From an uncultured Lachnospiraceae bacterium (GTDB lineage: Bacteria; Bacillota; Clostridia; Lachnospirales; Lachnospiraceae), in NCBI GenBank assembly GCA_947367855.1, contig CANBFE010000025.1, forward strand, positions 1 through 58,869: 58,869 nucleotides of DNA, in the 5' to 3' direction. Positions 16,249 to 25,623 of this stretch are shown here, one piece after another (positions within the stretch are counted from its first letter, which is position 1; the number at the start of each line of letters is the position of its first letter). The notes beneath the pieces were generated by a model. That model worked only from the letters and a program-made list of their open reading frames with translations, searched no databases and was not told the origin of the DNA. A program made the position numbers and the translations under genes.

Positions 16249-19200
16249 ATGACATCAGAGTACATGACAGGGCAAGGTCGATACAGGGAGGAGAGCAGAG
16301 TCGTCAGAAAGCGACGGGGCAGGACAGCGTCCCGGGGCGGCATCGGCATCGTTTTGCTGCTGATGCTTCTTCTGGCGGGAATCCTGGGGAGCATGACTGC
16401 GCAGGCTGCGGAGCCTTCCGGAAACAGGGCGGTAAAAGCAGGCATTTTCCATTTTGATGGGTATCACATGAAGGATGAGGCGGGCAATCTTACCGGATAC
16501 GGCATCGATTTTCTGAATCTGGCCGCCAAATACTCTCACCTGAACTTTCAGTATACGGAATATGATAAATCCTGGAACGACATGCTCATAATGTTGGAGA
16601 ATGGAGAAATCGACATTGTCACTTCCGGCCGGAAGACTGAGGAATGGGAGGAAAAATATGCGTTTTCCCTTCCCATAGGGCGCAGCAGCACCATTCTTTC
16701 CATGTTGGCGGACAATCCCAGACTCCGCAGCGGCGATTACGATACCTATGACGGAATGGTGATCGGGGCTGTGGAAGGCAGAAGCCAGAAGCAGAGTCTG
16801 GAGGACTTTGCGGAGGAACACGGGTTTACGTACCGGATTATAGAATACAACAGCGCGGATGCGCTGACGGAGGCTCTGCAGGAGGGCGAAATAGATGCGA
16901 TTTTGTCCACCAGTCTTCGCAAAACCAAAAACGAAAAGACACTGGACACGATAGAATTCGATTATTTTTATGCCATTGTCAGAAAAGAGGACACAGGGCT
17001 GTTGGAGGAGATCAATTATGCCATCAGCCAGATGGACGTCAATGAAGGCGACTGGATGAATGTATTGTTCTACAAGTATTACGGGCCGGAGTACTCGGAT
17101 TCCGGCGCCTTCACGGAGCGGGAAAAAGCCTATATCCAGGATGTGAGATCGGGTAAGAAGACCATCACGGCCACGGCCATCGGGGACAGGGCGCCCTATT
17201 CCTATGTGGAAGACGGGGAGCTTACGGGCATTATGCCGGATTATTTTGCGGAGCTGATGGCGTTTGCGGGACTGCCCTATGAGACCGTGGTGACAGGGGA
17301 CCGTGCCGAGTACTATGAATTGGTGGAAAACGGCGGCGTGGACGTGGTGATAGACAGGAAGATGACCGATACCGTGACGGAGGGCATGGCCAACAGGGGC
17401 TTCAGCACGGATACCTATATGACGGCCGGGGTTACCAAGGTGACCAGAAAGGATTTCCACGGGGAGATTTCCACGGTGGCCGTTGCGGAGACACAGGGGA
17501 ATGTTCCCATTGAACAGGGGCTGACGGGGGATGCGGAAATCCTGCGCTATCCTGACAGGGAGGCTGCCCTGCAGGCAGTTCTGGACGGGGAGGCTGACGC
17601 GGCTTTTGTGTATACGTACACGGCCCAGGTGTTTGTGAACAATGACTCTACGGATGCCCTGCATTACGCCGTAGTGAACGACGTTGGCTTTGCGTTTCGG
17701 ATGTATGTCCGGGGCAGCTGTGACAGAGAGCTTGTGACCATACTGAATAAATGTATTGCCCAGATGCCGGACGATGTGATGAATCAGCTGATCACAAAAT
17801 ATACCGCGTATGCTTCCGAAAACCTGGGCTTTGTGGAGTACATGAAGCTTCATCCCGAAATCATGATGGCTGTGGGACTGACGGCAGTGACCGTCATAGC
17901 CATTATCGTAGTGCTTATAGCCAGGGCCCAGTGGAGCAAAAAGCTCCTGGAATCCAAGGAGAAATCCAATCAGGAGCTGATGGAGCAGTTTGCCATTGTG
18001 GATGCGCTGAGCCGTGACTATGTAAATATTTTTGCCATTGACGCCGAACGGGACAGGGCAAGGATCATCAAAATGATGGGGTATGTGACCACGGGACTGA
18101 CCAGGGATACCAAGGAGGAATTCACTTATAACGTGATCCTGGCCAGGTATATCAAAGAGCGGGTGTATGAGGAGGACCAGGCTTTTCTCACGGAAGCCCT
18201 TGCCCTTGACAATGTGATGAAAAAACTGAAAGCGGGCAGAGATTACCAGGGAAATTACCGGGTTCGGGACGGGAAAGAGGTGCATAATTACCAGTTTACC
18301 TATATCTATGTGAAGGAGAGCGATTTCCGAAAGGACGGTTTTATCTTGGCAGGTTTCCGCAATATCGATGAGACCATCCGGGAGGAGCAGGTGCAGAAGC
18401 TGATGTTGGAAGAGGCTCTGGGGGAGGCCCAGTATGCCAATAACGCCAAGACTACTTTTCTCAACAGCATGAGTCATGATATCCGGACGCCCATGAATGC
18501 CATCATCGGTTTCACCACACTGGCGATTTCCCACCTGGACAACCGGGAACTGGTGCAGAATTATCTGGAAAAGATTATTACTTCCGGCAATCACCTGCTG
18601 AGTCTGATCAACGACGTACTGGACATGAGCCGTATCGAGAGCGGCAAGGTGAAGATAGATGAGAAAGAGGCCAGTCTGCCGGAGATCATGCATGATCTGA
18701 AGACCATCGTGCAGTCGGATGTAAAGGCCAAGCAGCTGTCCTTCTTTATAGATACCCAGGATGTGACGGACGAGATCATTGTCTGCGACAAGCTGCGGCT
18801 GAACCAGGTGCTGCTGAATCTGCTGAGCAATGCCATGAAATACACAAAACCCGGCGGAACGGTCAGTGTGCGCATTATCCAGACCGGGGATGCGCCGGAG
18901 GGGTATGCTTCCTTTGAATTCCGGATAAAGGATACGGGCATCGGCATGAGCAAAGAGTTTCTGGAGCATATTTTCGAGCCCTTTGAACGGGAGCAGACGG
19001 CCACCATCAGCGGAATACAGGGGACGGGTCTGGGGCTGTCCATCACCAAGAATATTGTGGATATGATGCACGGCACCATTGCGGTGGAGAGCGAGCTTGG
19101 GAAGGGGAGCGAGTTTATTGTATCCTTCCGGTTTAAAGTGTCCGCGAAACCGTTAAAGACGGAACATCTCTCCCGGTTGGCGGGCCAGCGGGCTCTGGTG

Positions 19201-19980
19201 GTGGATGATGACATCAATACCTGTACCAGTATCAGCAAGATGCTTTCTGCCATGGGCCTGCACCCGGACTGGACCACTCTGGGCAAGGAGGCTGTGGTGC
19301 GCAGTAAGTTTGCCATAGAGCAGGAGGAGCCCTTTGACCTGTATCTGGTGGACTGGCTCATGCCGGACATGAACGGTGTGGAGACCGTCCGCAGGATCCG
19401 CAAAATGGTGGGGGATACCGTACCCATCATCATTTTGACTGCGTATGACTGGGGGGATATTGAGGAAGAAGCCAGGGATGCGGGGGTTACCACCTTCTGC
19501 TCAAAGCCGATCTTCCTCTCGGAGCTCTGCCAGGTTCTCACGGCGCCCTATGAGACTGAGGAGCCGGAGGAAGTAAAAGAAGATTTTTCCGAATGTTTTG
19601 AAGGAAAGAGGATCCTTCTGGTGGAGGACAATGAGATCAATCAGGAGATTGCCAGGACTATACTGGAAGAAGCGGGTTTTGTCATTGATACGGCGGAGGA
19701 CGGAACCGTGGCTGTGGAGAAGATGAAGGAAAAGCCGGCGGATTCCTATGACCTGATCCTGATGGATGTGCAGATGCCCATTATGAACGGGTATCAGGCC
19801 ACCCGGGCTATCCGGGCCCTGGAGGACCCGGCCAAGTCTGCCATTCCCATAGTGGCCATGACCGCCAATGCCTTTGACGAGGACCGGATGCTGGCTCTGG
19901 AAGCAGGTATGAACGGTCATATTGCCAAACCCATTGACATCGCCATGCTTATGGGTACGCTTCAGGAGATTTTGAAATAG
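16249..19980 (+). CDS. Hybrid sensor histidine kinase with two periplasmic-type SBP_bac_3 domains and two receiver domains
   Basis: 1243 residues from ATG 16249 (TAGGAGG upstream). Layout: basic N-terminus and membrane segment (about 31-50); two solute-binding-protein family 3 domains in tandem outside the membrane (about 60-285 and 300-520); a second membrane helix (about 539-562); a cytoplasmic linker with PAS-like features; HisKA with phospho-acceptor His in MSHDIRTPMNAIIGF (about 743); an ATPase domain (NLLSNAMKYTKPGG, DTGIGMS, GTGLGLSI); receiver 1 (ALVVDDD, acceptor Asp in LVDWLMPD about 1034); receiver 2 (ILLVEDN, acceptor in LMDVQMP about 1172). No HPt or output domain is present, so the phosphate must pass to another protein or the receivers act by contact. 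The ligand is probably an amino acid or similar small molecule. Confidence 0.93.
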   Translation: MTSEYMTGQGRYREESRVVRKRRGRTASRGGIGIVLLLMLLLAGILGSMTAQAAEPSGNRAVKAGIFHFDGYHMKDEAGNLTGYGIDFLNLAAKYSHLNFQYTEYDKSWNDMLIMLENGEIDIVTSGRKTEEWEEKYAFSLPIGRSSTILSMLADNPRLRSGDYDTYDGMVIGAVEGRSQKQSLEDFAEEHGFTYRIIEYNSADALTEALQEGEIDAILSTSLRKTKNEKTLDTIEFDYFYAIVRKEDTGLLEEINYAISQMDVNEGDWMNVLFYKYYGPEYSDSGAFTEREKAYIQDVRSGKKTITATAIGDRAPYSYVEDGELTGIMPDYFAELMAFAGLPYETVVTGDRAEYYELVENGGVDVVIDRKMTDTVTEGMANRGFSTDTYMTAGVTKVTRKDFHGEISTVAVAETQGNVPIEQGLTGDAEILRYPDREAALQAVLDGEADAAFVYTYTAQVFVNNDSTDALHYAVVNDVGFAFRMYVRGSCDRELVTILNKCIAQMPDDVMNQLITKYTAYASENLGFVEYMKLHPEIMMAVGLTAVTVIAIIVVLIARAQWSKKLLESKEKSNQELMEQFAIVDALSRDYVNIFAIDAERDRARIIKMMGYVTTGLTRDTKEEFTYNVILARYIKERVYEEDQAFLTEALALDNVMKKLKAGRDYQGNYRVRDGKEVHNYQFTYIYVKESDFRKDGFILAGFRNIDETIREEQVQKLMLEEALGEAQYANNAKTTFLNSMSHDIRTPMNAIIGFTTLAISHLDNRELVQNYLEKIITSGNHLLSLINDVLDMSRIESGKVKIDEKEASLPEIMHDLKTIVQSDVKAKQLSFFIDTQDVTDEIIVCDKLRLNQVLLNLLSNAMKYTKPGGTVSVRIIQTGDAPEGYASFEFRIKDTGIGMSKEFLEHIFEPFEREQTATISGIQGTGLGLSITKNIVDMMHGTIAVESELGKGSEFIVSFRFKVSAKPLKTEHLSRLAGQRALVVDDDINTCTSISKMLSAMGLHPDWTTLGKEAVVRSKFAIEQEEPFDLYLVDWLMPDMNGVETVRRIRKMVGDTVPIIILTAYDWGDIEEEARDAGVTTFCSKPIFLSELCQVLTAPYETEEPEEVKEDFSECFEGKRILLVEDNEINQEIARTILEEAGFVIDTAEDGTVAVEKMKEKPADSYDLILMDVQMPIMNGYQATRAIRALEDPAKSAIPIVAMTANAFDEDRMLALEAGMNGHIAKPIDIAMLMGTLQEILK

Positions 19981-20064
19981 CAGAAGGGGCTGCAGGTCAG
20001 GGAGCAGGTTCGAATATGCGAACTGAAAAATAAATAGAGACACAGGAAAAGAGAGGGACAGACA

Positions 20065-20679
20065 ATGAGGTATTTATTTCAGGGCGATTCTATTACGGAC
20101 TGTGGAAGGGGGGATTATGAGAACCCTTATGCCATGGGAAGCGGTTATCCGCGTCTTCTGGAAGCGGAGCTGACGGCAGGGGACGGGGACTGCCAGGTAA
20201 TGAACTGCGGCATCAGCGGCAGCAGGGTGGTGGACTTATTGGCCAGATGGAAGAGGGACTGCCTGAATTTGAAGCCGGACGTGCTGACCATCCTCATCGG
20301 GGTGAATGATGTCTGGCACGAACTGGGGAGCAGGAACGGGGTGGATGGGCCGTTGTTTGAGGAGGTGTACCGGATCATACTGCGGGAGACCAGGGCTGTT
20401 CTGCCTCAGACCCGTATTGTGTTGATGGGGGCTTATGTCATTCACGGCACGGCTACGGATCCTGAGTGGGAGACCTTCTCCAATGAGGTGAAGGCCCGCA
20501 GGGACACTGCCTGTATGTTGGCGCAGGAGTTCGGGTTGGATTATGTGGATCTGCAGCAGGTATTTGACCAGGCTCAGAAGAAATACCCCGCAGAACACTG
20601 GGCGGCAGACGGCGTCCATCCCACTGCGGCAGGCCACTGGCTCATTGCCCGGGCGTGGAAGGAAGCCATGGGGATCTGA
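20065..20679 (+). CDS. SGNH/GDSL-family hydrolase
   Basis: 204 residues. Block I FQGDSITD carries the nucleophile Ser. CGISGSRVVDL gives the block II Gly, LIGVNDVWHE is block III with the oxyanion Asn, and DGVHPTAAGHWLIA is block V with the catalytic Asp and His. There is no signal peptide, so it is an intracellular esterase/acetylesterase, plausibly removing acetyl groups from imported oligosaccharides. Next to DUF4867 and xylulokinase this suits processing of acetylated xylo-oligosaccharides; this is inference from context. It lies 85 bp after the kinase gene and 124 bp before DUF4867, all on one strand. Confidence 0.9.
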   Translation: MRYLFQGDSITDCGRGDYENPYAMGSGYPRLLEAELTAGDGDCQVMNCGISGSRVVDLLARWKRDCLNLKPDVLTILIGVNDVWHELGSRNGVDGPLFEEVYRIILRETRAVLPQTRIVLMGAYVIHGTATDPEWETFSNEVKARRDTACMLAQEFGLDYVDLQQVFDQAQKKYPAEHWAADGVHPTAAGHWLIARAWKEAMGI

Positions 20680-20802
20680 GGGGCCGAAGCGGACGGGAGA
20701 GGAAGCTGCAGGTCCGCAGGGGACAAACTGTCCGGGAGAAAAGACCGGACGAAGGGGACGGCAAGCTGTAAAACGTCAAACAGAGCAAGGAGGTACGGCT
20801 AA

Positions 20803-21441
20803 ATGAATATTTTAAAAGTGACGGATCCTGCCTTTCAAAAATACGGCAGGATAGTGGACAATGTGGATTTTACCGGATTGGTGGAGGCGCTGAAGCATAC
20901 ACCCTGTCCGGAAAATGTGGTGTATGAGCCATCGGTGGAGGCGTTGGAGGCTCTTCCCGTGATGGAGGAGCTTTCCCGGGTGACATACGGAGAGATGCCC
21001 ATTCAGATCGGATACTGCAACGGGCATAACACCATGCTGAATGCCCTGGAATACCACAGGGATTCCGAGATCAACGTGGCTGCCACGGAAGCGGTGCTGA
21101 TGCTTGGGCTTCTGACGGATGTGGAGGCGGACCATACTTATGACACTTCAAAAGTGGAGGCATTCCTGGTGCCTGCAGGAACGGCTGTGGAAATATACGC
21201 CACCACCCTGCACTATGCGCCCTGCCATAGGGAAGCAGACGGTTTTCAGGTAGGAATTGTATTGCCCCGGGGAACCAATTATCCCCTGAAGGGAAAACAT
21301 GAGAAAGTCGCGGAAGCAATGACCGAGGATGCCATGCTCACCGCTGTGAACAAATGGCTTATCGGTCATCAGGAAGGCGGACTGGAGGAAGGCTGTTTCC
21401 TGGGACTGAAGGGAAAGAATCTCTGTCTTACGGAGGACTGA
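20803..21441 (+). CDS. DUF4867-family protein
   Basis: 212 residues. It matches the DUF4867 family by sequence memory (MPIQIGYCNG, LNALEYHRDSEINVAATE, AFLVPAGTAVEIYATTLHYA). The later segment has the look of a cupin-like barrel, with E/H residues that could hold a metal: VPAGTAVEIY, then HYAPCH. Family members often sit beside xylulokinase or other pentose/uronate genes, as here (64 bp before xylB), which suggests a sugar isomerase/mutarotase-like or regulatory role. No activity is established to my knowledge. Strong Shine-Dalgarno AAGGAGG just upstream. Confidence 0.8.
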   Translation: MNILKVTDPAFQKYGRIVDNVDFTGLVEALKHTPCPENVVYEPSVEALEALPVMEELSRVTYGEMPIQIGYCNGHNTMLNALEYHRDSEINVAATEAVLMLGLLTDVEADHTYDTSKVEAFLVPAGTAVEIYATTLHYAPCHREADGFQVGIVLPRGTNYPLKGKHEKVAEAMTEDAMLTAVNKWLIGHQEGGLEEGCFLGLKGKNLCLTED

Positions 21442-21504
21442 GAATGGCGGGAGGCGCAGGAAGAAGACACTGCGGTCTGCAGTATAAAATCAGGAGGAGA
21501 AGTT

Positions 21505-23001
21505 ATGTTCTACATAGGCATTGACCTGGGGACATCGGCGGTAAAGCTGCTGCTGATGGACAGGGACGGTAAAATCGTAAATATTGTATCCAGGGAATAT
21601 CCCCTGTATTTTCCCCGTCCGGGCTGGTCTGAACAGAAACCGGAGGACTGGTACCAACAGACCCTGTTGGGCATAAAGGAGCTGATCCGGGATGTGGACA
21701 AAAGCCGGGTGGCGGGTATCAGCTTCGGCGGACAGATGCACGGACTGGTGATTCTGGATGAGGAGGACAGGGTGATCCGTCCTGCCATTCTCTGGAACGA
21801 CGGCAGGACCGCGGAGGAGACGGAGTATCTGAATACTGTCATCGGCACGGAAAAGCTGTCGGAATATACGGCCAATATTGCCTTTGCAGGCTTTACGGCG
21901 CCCAAGATTCTCTGGGTAAAAAACAAGGAGCCGGAGAACTTTGCAAGGATTTCCAAAATCATGCTGCCAAAGGATTATATCGCCTATAAGCTTACCGGCG
22001 TGCACTGCACGGACGTGTCCGACGCCTCGGGAATGCTGCTGTTCGATGTAAAGAACCGCAGGTGGTCACAGGAGATGTGTGAGATCTGCGGTATCCGGGT
22101 GTCGCAGCTGGCAAAATGCTATGAGAGTTATGAGACCGTGGGGACGGTGCTGCCTGGAGTGGCGGAGGAACTGGGTATCGGAAATTCCGTGAAAGTGGCG
22201 GCAGGGGCCGGGGACAATGCGGCTGCAGCCGTGGGCACAGGCACTGTGGGAGACAGTATGTGCAACATTTCCCTGGGCACCAGCGGGACCATTTTTATTT
22301 CCTCAAAAAAATTCGGTGTGGACAGATACAATGCGCTGCATTCCTTTGCCCATGCGGACGGCAGCTATCATCTGATGGGCTGTATGCTCAGCGCGGCCAG
22401 CTGTAATAAGTGGTGGATGGACGATATCCTGGGCACCGGGGACTACGGGACGGAGCAGCAGGCCATCGGAAAACTGGGAGAGAATCATGTGTATTTCCTG
22501 CCCTATCTCATGGGAGAGCGCTCTCCCCATAATGATCCCAATGCCAGGGCGGTATTCCTGGGAATGACCATGGACACCACCAGGGCGGACATGACTCAGG
22601 CGGTCCTGGAAGGGGTGGCATTTGCCCTGCGGGATTCCCTGGAAGTGGCCAGATCCCTTGGAATTCAGCTGACCCGCACCAAGATCTGCGGCGGCGGCGC
22701 AAAGAGTCCTCTGTGGAAGAAGATTATCGCCAATGTATTGAATCTGAAGGTGGATGTACTGGAGAACGAGGAAGGGCCTTCCATGGGCGGAGCCATACTG
22801 GCGGCAGTGGCCTGCGGTGAGTACGAAAGTGTGGAAGAGGCTGCAGCAAAGATTGTGAAGGTAGTGGAGACCGTGGAGCCGGAAAGCGCACTGGTGGAGA
22901 AATACCAGGAAAGGTACAGACAGTTCAGGGAGATTTATCCTGCCTGCAGAGAACTCTTCCGGAAGAATGGGGAGTGTGTTTTGGAGGAGAACGGAAACTA
23001 A
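21505..23001 (+). CDS. xylB: Xylulokinase
   Basis: 498 residues, normal length for FGGY-family xylulokinase, which phosphorylates D-xylulose to xylulose 5-phosphate for the pentose phosphate pathway. FYIGIDLGTSAVKLLLMD is the N-terminal phosphate-binding loop. ISFGGQMHGLV is the xylulokinase-type sugar-site motif, ILWNDGRT contains the substrate Asp, LGTSGTIF is the second phosphate loop, and GGGAKSPLW and EGPSMGGAILA close the ATP site. AGGAGGAG precedes ATG 21505. It is the last gene of a same-strand group with GDSL hydrolase and DUF4867, and ends at a strong hairpin. No xylA lies in the window, so the isomerase must be elsewhere. Confidence 0.93.
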   Translation: MFYIGIDLGTSAVKLLLMDRDGKIVNIVSREYPLYFPRPGWSEQKPEDWYQQTLLGIKELIRDVDKSRVAGISFGGQMHGLVILDEEDRVIRPAILWNDGRTAEETEYLNTVIGTEKLSEYTANIAFAGFTAPKILWVKNKEPENFARISKIMLPKDYIAYKLTGVHCTDVSDASGMLLFDVKNRRWSQEMCEICGIRVSQLAKCYESYETVGTVLPGVAEELGIGNSVKVAAGAGDNAAAAVGTGTVGDSMCNISLGTSGTIFISSKKFGVDRYNALHSFAHADGSYHLMGCMLSAASCNKWWMDDILGTGDYGTEQQAIGKLGENHVYFLPYLMGERSPHNDPNARAVFLGMTMDTTRADMTQAVLEGVAFALRDSLEVARSLGIQLTRTKICGGGAKSPLWKKIIANVLNLKVDVLENEEGPSMGGAILAAVACGEYESVEEAAAKIVKVVETVEPESALVEKYQERYRQFREIYPACRELFRKNGECVLEENGN

Positions 23002-23023
23002 ATGGGTGAAGCCTGGAAAAGCG

Positions 23024-23055
23024 GGGTACTGCTCCTGAGATGGGGAGCAGTACCC
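23024..23055. terminator. Bidirectional terminator between xylB and the lipoprotein esterase
   Basis: GGGTACTGCTCC (23024-23035) and GGAGCAGTACCC (23044-23055) make a perfect 12-bp stem with an 8-base loop. The T tract is short on both strands (GCTTTT on the minus side). Confidence 0.7.
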
Positions 23056-23065
23056 TGTTATCTTA

Positions 23066-24478
23066 TCATGGCTCAAAGGGAAACGTGATTTTTGCGGCAA
23101 ACTGATAATTACAGTCTCCTCGCTCCATTGTAGTTTCATACAGCAGATCATAGTCTGGAGTCACTGTGATGGTATTGCTGCCGGCAGGAGTATTTACCGT
23201 GATGGGAGCAAACAGATCCAACATATCGTTATTGAGCAGAAAGGTAACTTCTCCTGCAATGGAACATTCTTCCACATTGATGGAGTTTGTCTCTTTGTCG
23301 TAGGAGACAATGATTTTTCCTTCCATAATATGGCTGTCTGCCTGCAGCCAGTAAAAGCTCTCCCCGGTCCGTTTCTCTGCGCGCTGGGAAAGGTCCCATA
23401 CCACTCTTTCAGGGAGAGGATTGCGGACATACTGTTCTATAAGCCTGATGGCATTGGTGTCTGTCTCAATGACGGAACTGTCTCCCGAGTCCAGCCATGC
23501 CGCGCTGTCTGCCATTACCGTCTGGTTTTCCACTGAGTTGTCGCGGAAATTATGTCCCTGCCCCTGATGAACATAGGTGTTATGTATATATCCGCCTCCC
23601 AGTTCTGCCTGGTACTCATCCAATAGTTTGCCGTATTGGGCCGTAACGGTATTTCTTTCATAGGCAGTGTCATTTTCGCCCACTTGAAGCTGTAAAGGCA
23701 TATTGTACAGATTCCACAGGGGCAGTCCGTTGGGATGTCCGGCAGACATATTGGCTGAGGCAAAGCGATCGGGCATTTTGGACACAATGGCATATACTCC
23801 GTCTCCTCCTGCAGAAAAACCCGTCAGATAGACCCGATTGGGATCCACATCATAAAAGGCAATCATATTTTCTATAAGCCTGTCATAGAGAGGGTAGGAT
23901 TCAGGGTTAAAGTGGCAGTCCCAGGTATCCCGTACTCCTCTTGGATTCACATAAATGCCATGCTCGACGCTGTTTTGGTAGTAGGTTGTCATGTGCACCC
24001 ATTGGCTGTCGTTCAGATCAGGAGTGTCGCTCTGGCCGCCTCCATGAAGTGCGATAAAAAGCGGATAACCGGATTCGTCAGGCTCACCTTTGACAAAAAA
24101 TCCGTATTTCATGGTAGCATCATCGAAGGTCATGGCACGGTTTTCGACTTCCTCTATTCTGGTCTTATCGGTTTTCACCTGATTCAGGTATTCATGCCAG
24201 ATGTATTTTCGGGCATTTTCGATATCGTCATTGTCTTCCAGGGTATCCGGTTTCATATAGGGATTTGGCGCTTCACTTTCAGGAATGTCTTCCTCTGTGC
24301 TTTCCTCTTCAACGGAACTGTCCGTGTGGGAAATTTCATTGGATGCATTTTCGGATGAGGGTTGGGGGCTGTATTCCGCAGTATCGCTCTCTGCCGATTT
24401 TTCCGCACATGCTGCCAACAACAGGCAGAGGGGGAATGCCAGCATCAGTGTTCCCCTTTTCTTCATTATATCGTTCAT
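23066..24478 (-). CDS. Lipoprotein alpha/beta hydrolase (esterase/PHB-depolymerase-like)
   Basis: 470 residues. The start ATG 24478 has AGGAGG upstream. The signal MKKRGTLMLAFPLCLLLAAC ends at a lipobox Cys. An acidic, Ser-rich linker (about 30-75) separates the membrane anchor from the hydrolase. The core has FIALHGGGQSDT (oxyanion), NPRGVRDTWDCHFNP, the nucleophile elbow LTGFSAGGDGVY and a His in GQGHNFRDN. The C-terminal part (about 370-470) is a beta domain. It resembles secreted carbohydrate or polyester esterases. Like the 14424 lipoprotein it joins a lipid anchor, linker, hydrolase and beta domain, but sequence similarity between the two is not obvious. Confidence 0.85.
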   Translation of the reverse strand: MNDIMKKRGTLMLAFPLCLLLAACAEKSAESDTAEYSPQPSSENASNEISHTDSSVEEESTEEDIPESEAPNPYMKPDTLEDNDDIENARKYIWHEYLNQVKTDKTRIEEVENRAMTFDDATMKYGFFVKGEPDESGYPLFIALHGGGQSDTPDLNDSQWVHMTTYYQNSVEHGIYVNPRGVRDTWDCHFNPESYPLYDRLIENMIAFYDVDPNRVYLTGFSAGGDGVYAIVSKMPDRFASANMSAGHPNGLPLWNLYNMPLQLQVGENDTAYERNTVTAQYGKLLDEYQAELGGGYIHNTYVHQGQGHNFRDNSVENQTVMADSAAWLDSGDSSVIETDTNAIRLIEQYVRNPLPERVVWDLSQRAEKRTGESFYWLQADSHIMEGKIIVSYDKETNSINVEECSIAGEVTFLLNNDMLDLFAPITVNTPAGSNTITVTPDYDLLYETTMERGDCNYQFAAKITFPFEP

Positions 24479-24536
24479 TTTTGTATCCTCCTGCTAGAGC
24501 GAATTCTTTTTGGTATTTTGACAGAGCTTCTGCTTT

Positions 24537-24565
24537 ATTGTGCGCTATTTTATAGGTTTTGTCAA
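24537..24565 (-). promoter_or_regulatory. Promoter of the lipoprotein esterase
   Basis: Minus strand TTGACA (24560-24565), 17 bases, CACAAT (24537-24542). A good minus-35 with a moderate minus-10. Confidence 0.5.
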
Positions 24566-24650
24566 GAACCGGAGTATTCAACACGGATTTTCCAAGTTAT
24601 TCTGCCCTGGCATTGCAGGGACTGTGTGATGTAAGCATTTGTTGTGATGA

Positions 24651-24696
24651 AAAACCGCACCCTGAGGGCAAAAGCCCTGGGTGCGGTTTTTTGGCA
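24651..24696. terminator. Strong bidirectional terminator
   Basis: AAAACCGCACCC (24651-24662) pairs perfectly with GGGTGCGGTTTT (24679-24690), with a second small stem (AGGGC/GCCCT) in the loop, and is flanked by A and T tracts on opposite sides. It ends the coiled-coil gene directly after its stop. Confidence 0.85.
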
Positions 24697-24697
24697 T

Positions 24698-25180
24698 TCA
24701 TGCCAGTTTTTGCAGCTTGTCGCTGTGCTCCATGATAATGTTCTTCATGAGCGCATTATCAGCCTGAAGCGCTTCGTAGCCCTCTACGGAGTCTTTGTAC
24801 CGGTTATAGGTTGAGAGGTAGCAGGCTTCGATTGTGTTCAGCCGGGGCATCATTACATTTTCCTGGAACAGTTTCATTTGAAGTATTTGGGTCTGGAGAT
24901 CAGCTCTGACAGCCTGAATCTCAGCCTGCACGTCGGCTTTGACAGCCTGAATCTCAGCCTGCAGCTCGGCTTTGACAGCCTGAATCTCAGCCTGCAGGTC
25001 GGCTTTGACAGCCTGAATCTCAGCCTGCAGCTCGGCTTTGACGGCCTGAATCTCGGTTTTGACAGCTTGTATTTCGCCTTTCAGATTCTGTATCTCGTTT
25101 TTTATCGGTTGTATTTCTGCCTTCAATTTTACATCAAGCAACTGAGAAATTGCCAGCAGATCATCATTTGTCAATGCCAT
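24698..25180 (-). CDS. Coiled-coil protein with heptad-to-hendecad repeats
   Basis: 160 residues with an excellent AGGAGGTGA site before ATG 25180. Residues 1-20 (ALTNDDLLAISQLLDVKLK) form a conserved-looking head. Residues 22-42 are three 7-residue repeats (EIQPIKN, EIQNLKG, EIQAVKT). Residues 43-96 turn into five 11-residue units of the form EIQAVKAELQA. The tail (about 97-160; MPRLNTIEACYLSTYNRYKD) is non-repetitive. Hendecads imply a straight or slightly right-handed coiled coil, so it is probably an oligomeric rod. There is no signal or membrane helix. Function unknown. Such short proteins recur in Lachnospiraceae and are sometimes linked to phage or stress loci; here there is no such context. 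Confidence 0.85.
   Translation of the reverse strand: MALTNDDLLAISQLLDVKLKAEIQPIKNEIQNLKGEIQAVKTEIQAVKAELQAEIQAVKADLQAEIQAVKAELQAEIQAVKADVQAEIQAVRADLQTQILQMKLFQENVMMPRLNTIEACYLSTYNRYKDSVEGYEALQADNALMKNIIMEHSDKLQKLA
24893..25057 (-). repeat. Five tandem 33-bp repeats inside the coiled-coil gene
   Basis: Residues 42-96 are encoded by five nearly identical 33-base units (165 bp) differing at a few positions (AEL/ADL/ADV, K/R). The near-identity in DNA suggests copy-number change by slippage or recombination. Confidence 0.85.
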
Positions 25181-25623
25181 AATGATTCACCTCCTGCTTC
25201 CTGTTTTGCATATGTATGCACAGTGGTCTTTTGCGTATATAACTTCTGGAAATTTTTGTCTGACTGGAATATAGGAAAAGAAATAGCTAGACACTCCGAT
25301 ACACATGCTGTTTTGAAGGGCTAGGTTTAGCATACCATATACAGGCAGAATTGTCACTAAGTATTTTCAGGATATTCCTGGTTTCGACGGATTTCGATGT
25401 AACGGTTCAGACTGAAAGTTTCCAATTATCCTTCCAGGCAGGCAAACTAATCCATTGGGCTTTACAGAACCGGTCCCATTTCGTATACTGAATTTTGAAA
25501 AGGAGTAATCGGATCTACGGTTCTGATACGGCAGTGCGCAATCTCCTGACAGGTTATGCGGAGCGAATCCGGCAGCAGGATCAGGGAGTGCACCCTGTCT
25601 TTCAGCACGGGCATCTACAAAAT
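25181..25623. other. Intergenic stretch with possible transposase remnant
   Basis: About 440 bp without a convincing gene. The only coding-like piece is the plus frame at 25492-25635, which reads KRSNRIYGSDTAVRNLLTGY and onward. It has no start and stops at 25633-25635, and it resembles the helix-turn-helix part of an ISL3-like transposase. This is a weak resemblance. The rest shows nothing I can support. Confidence 0.3.

Noticed and set aside
16255..19071. 938-codon open frame antisense to the hybrid kinase
   Set aside because: It mirrors a gene with complete domain content, has no Shine-Dalgarno, and its product (His/Ile/Gln-rich) matches no family; a codon-bias shadow.
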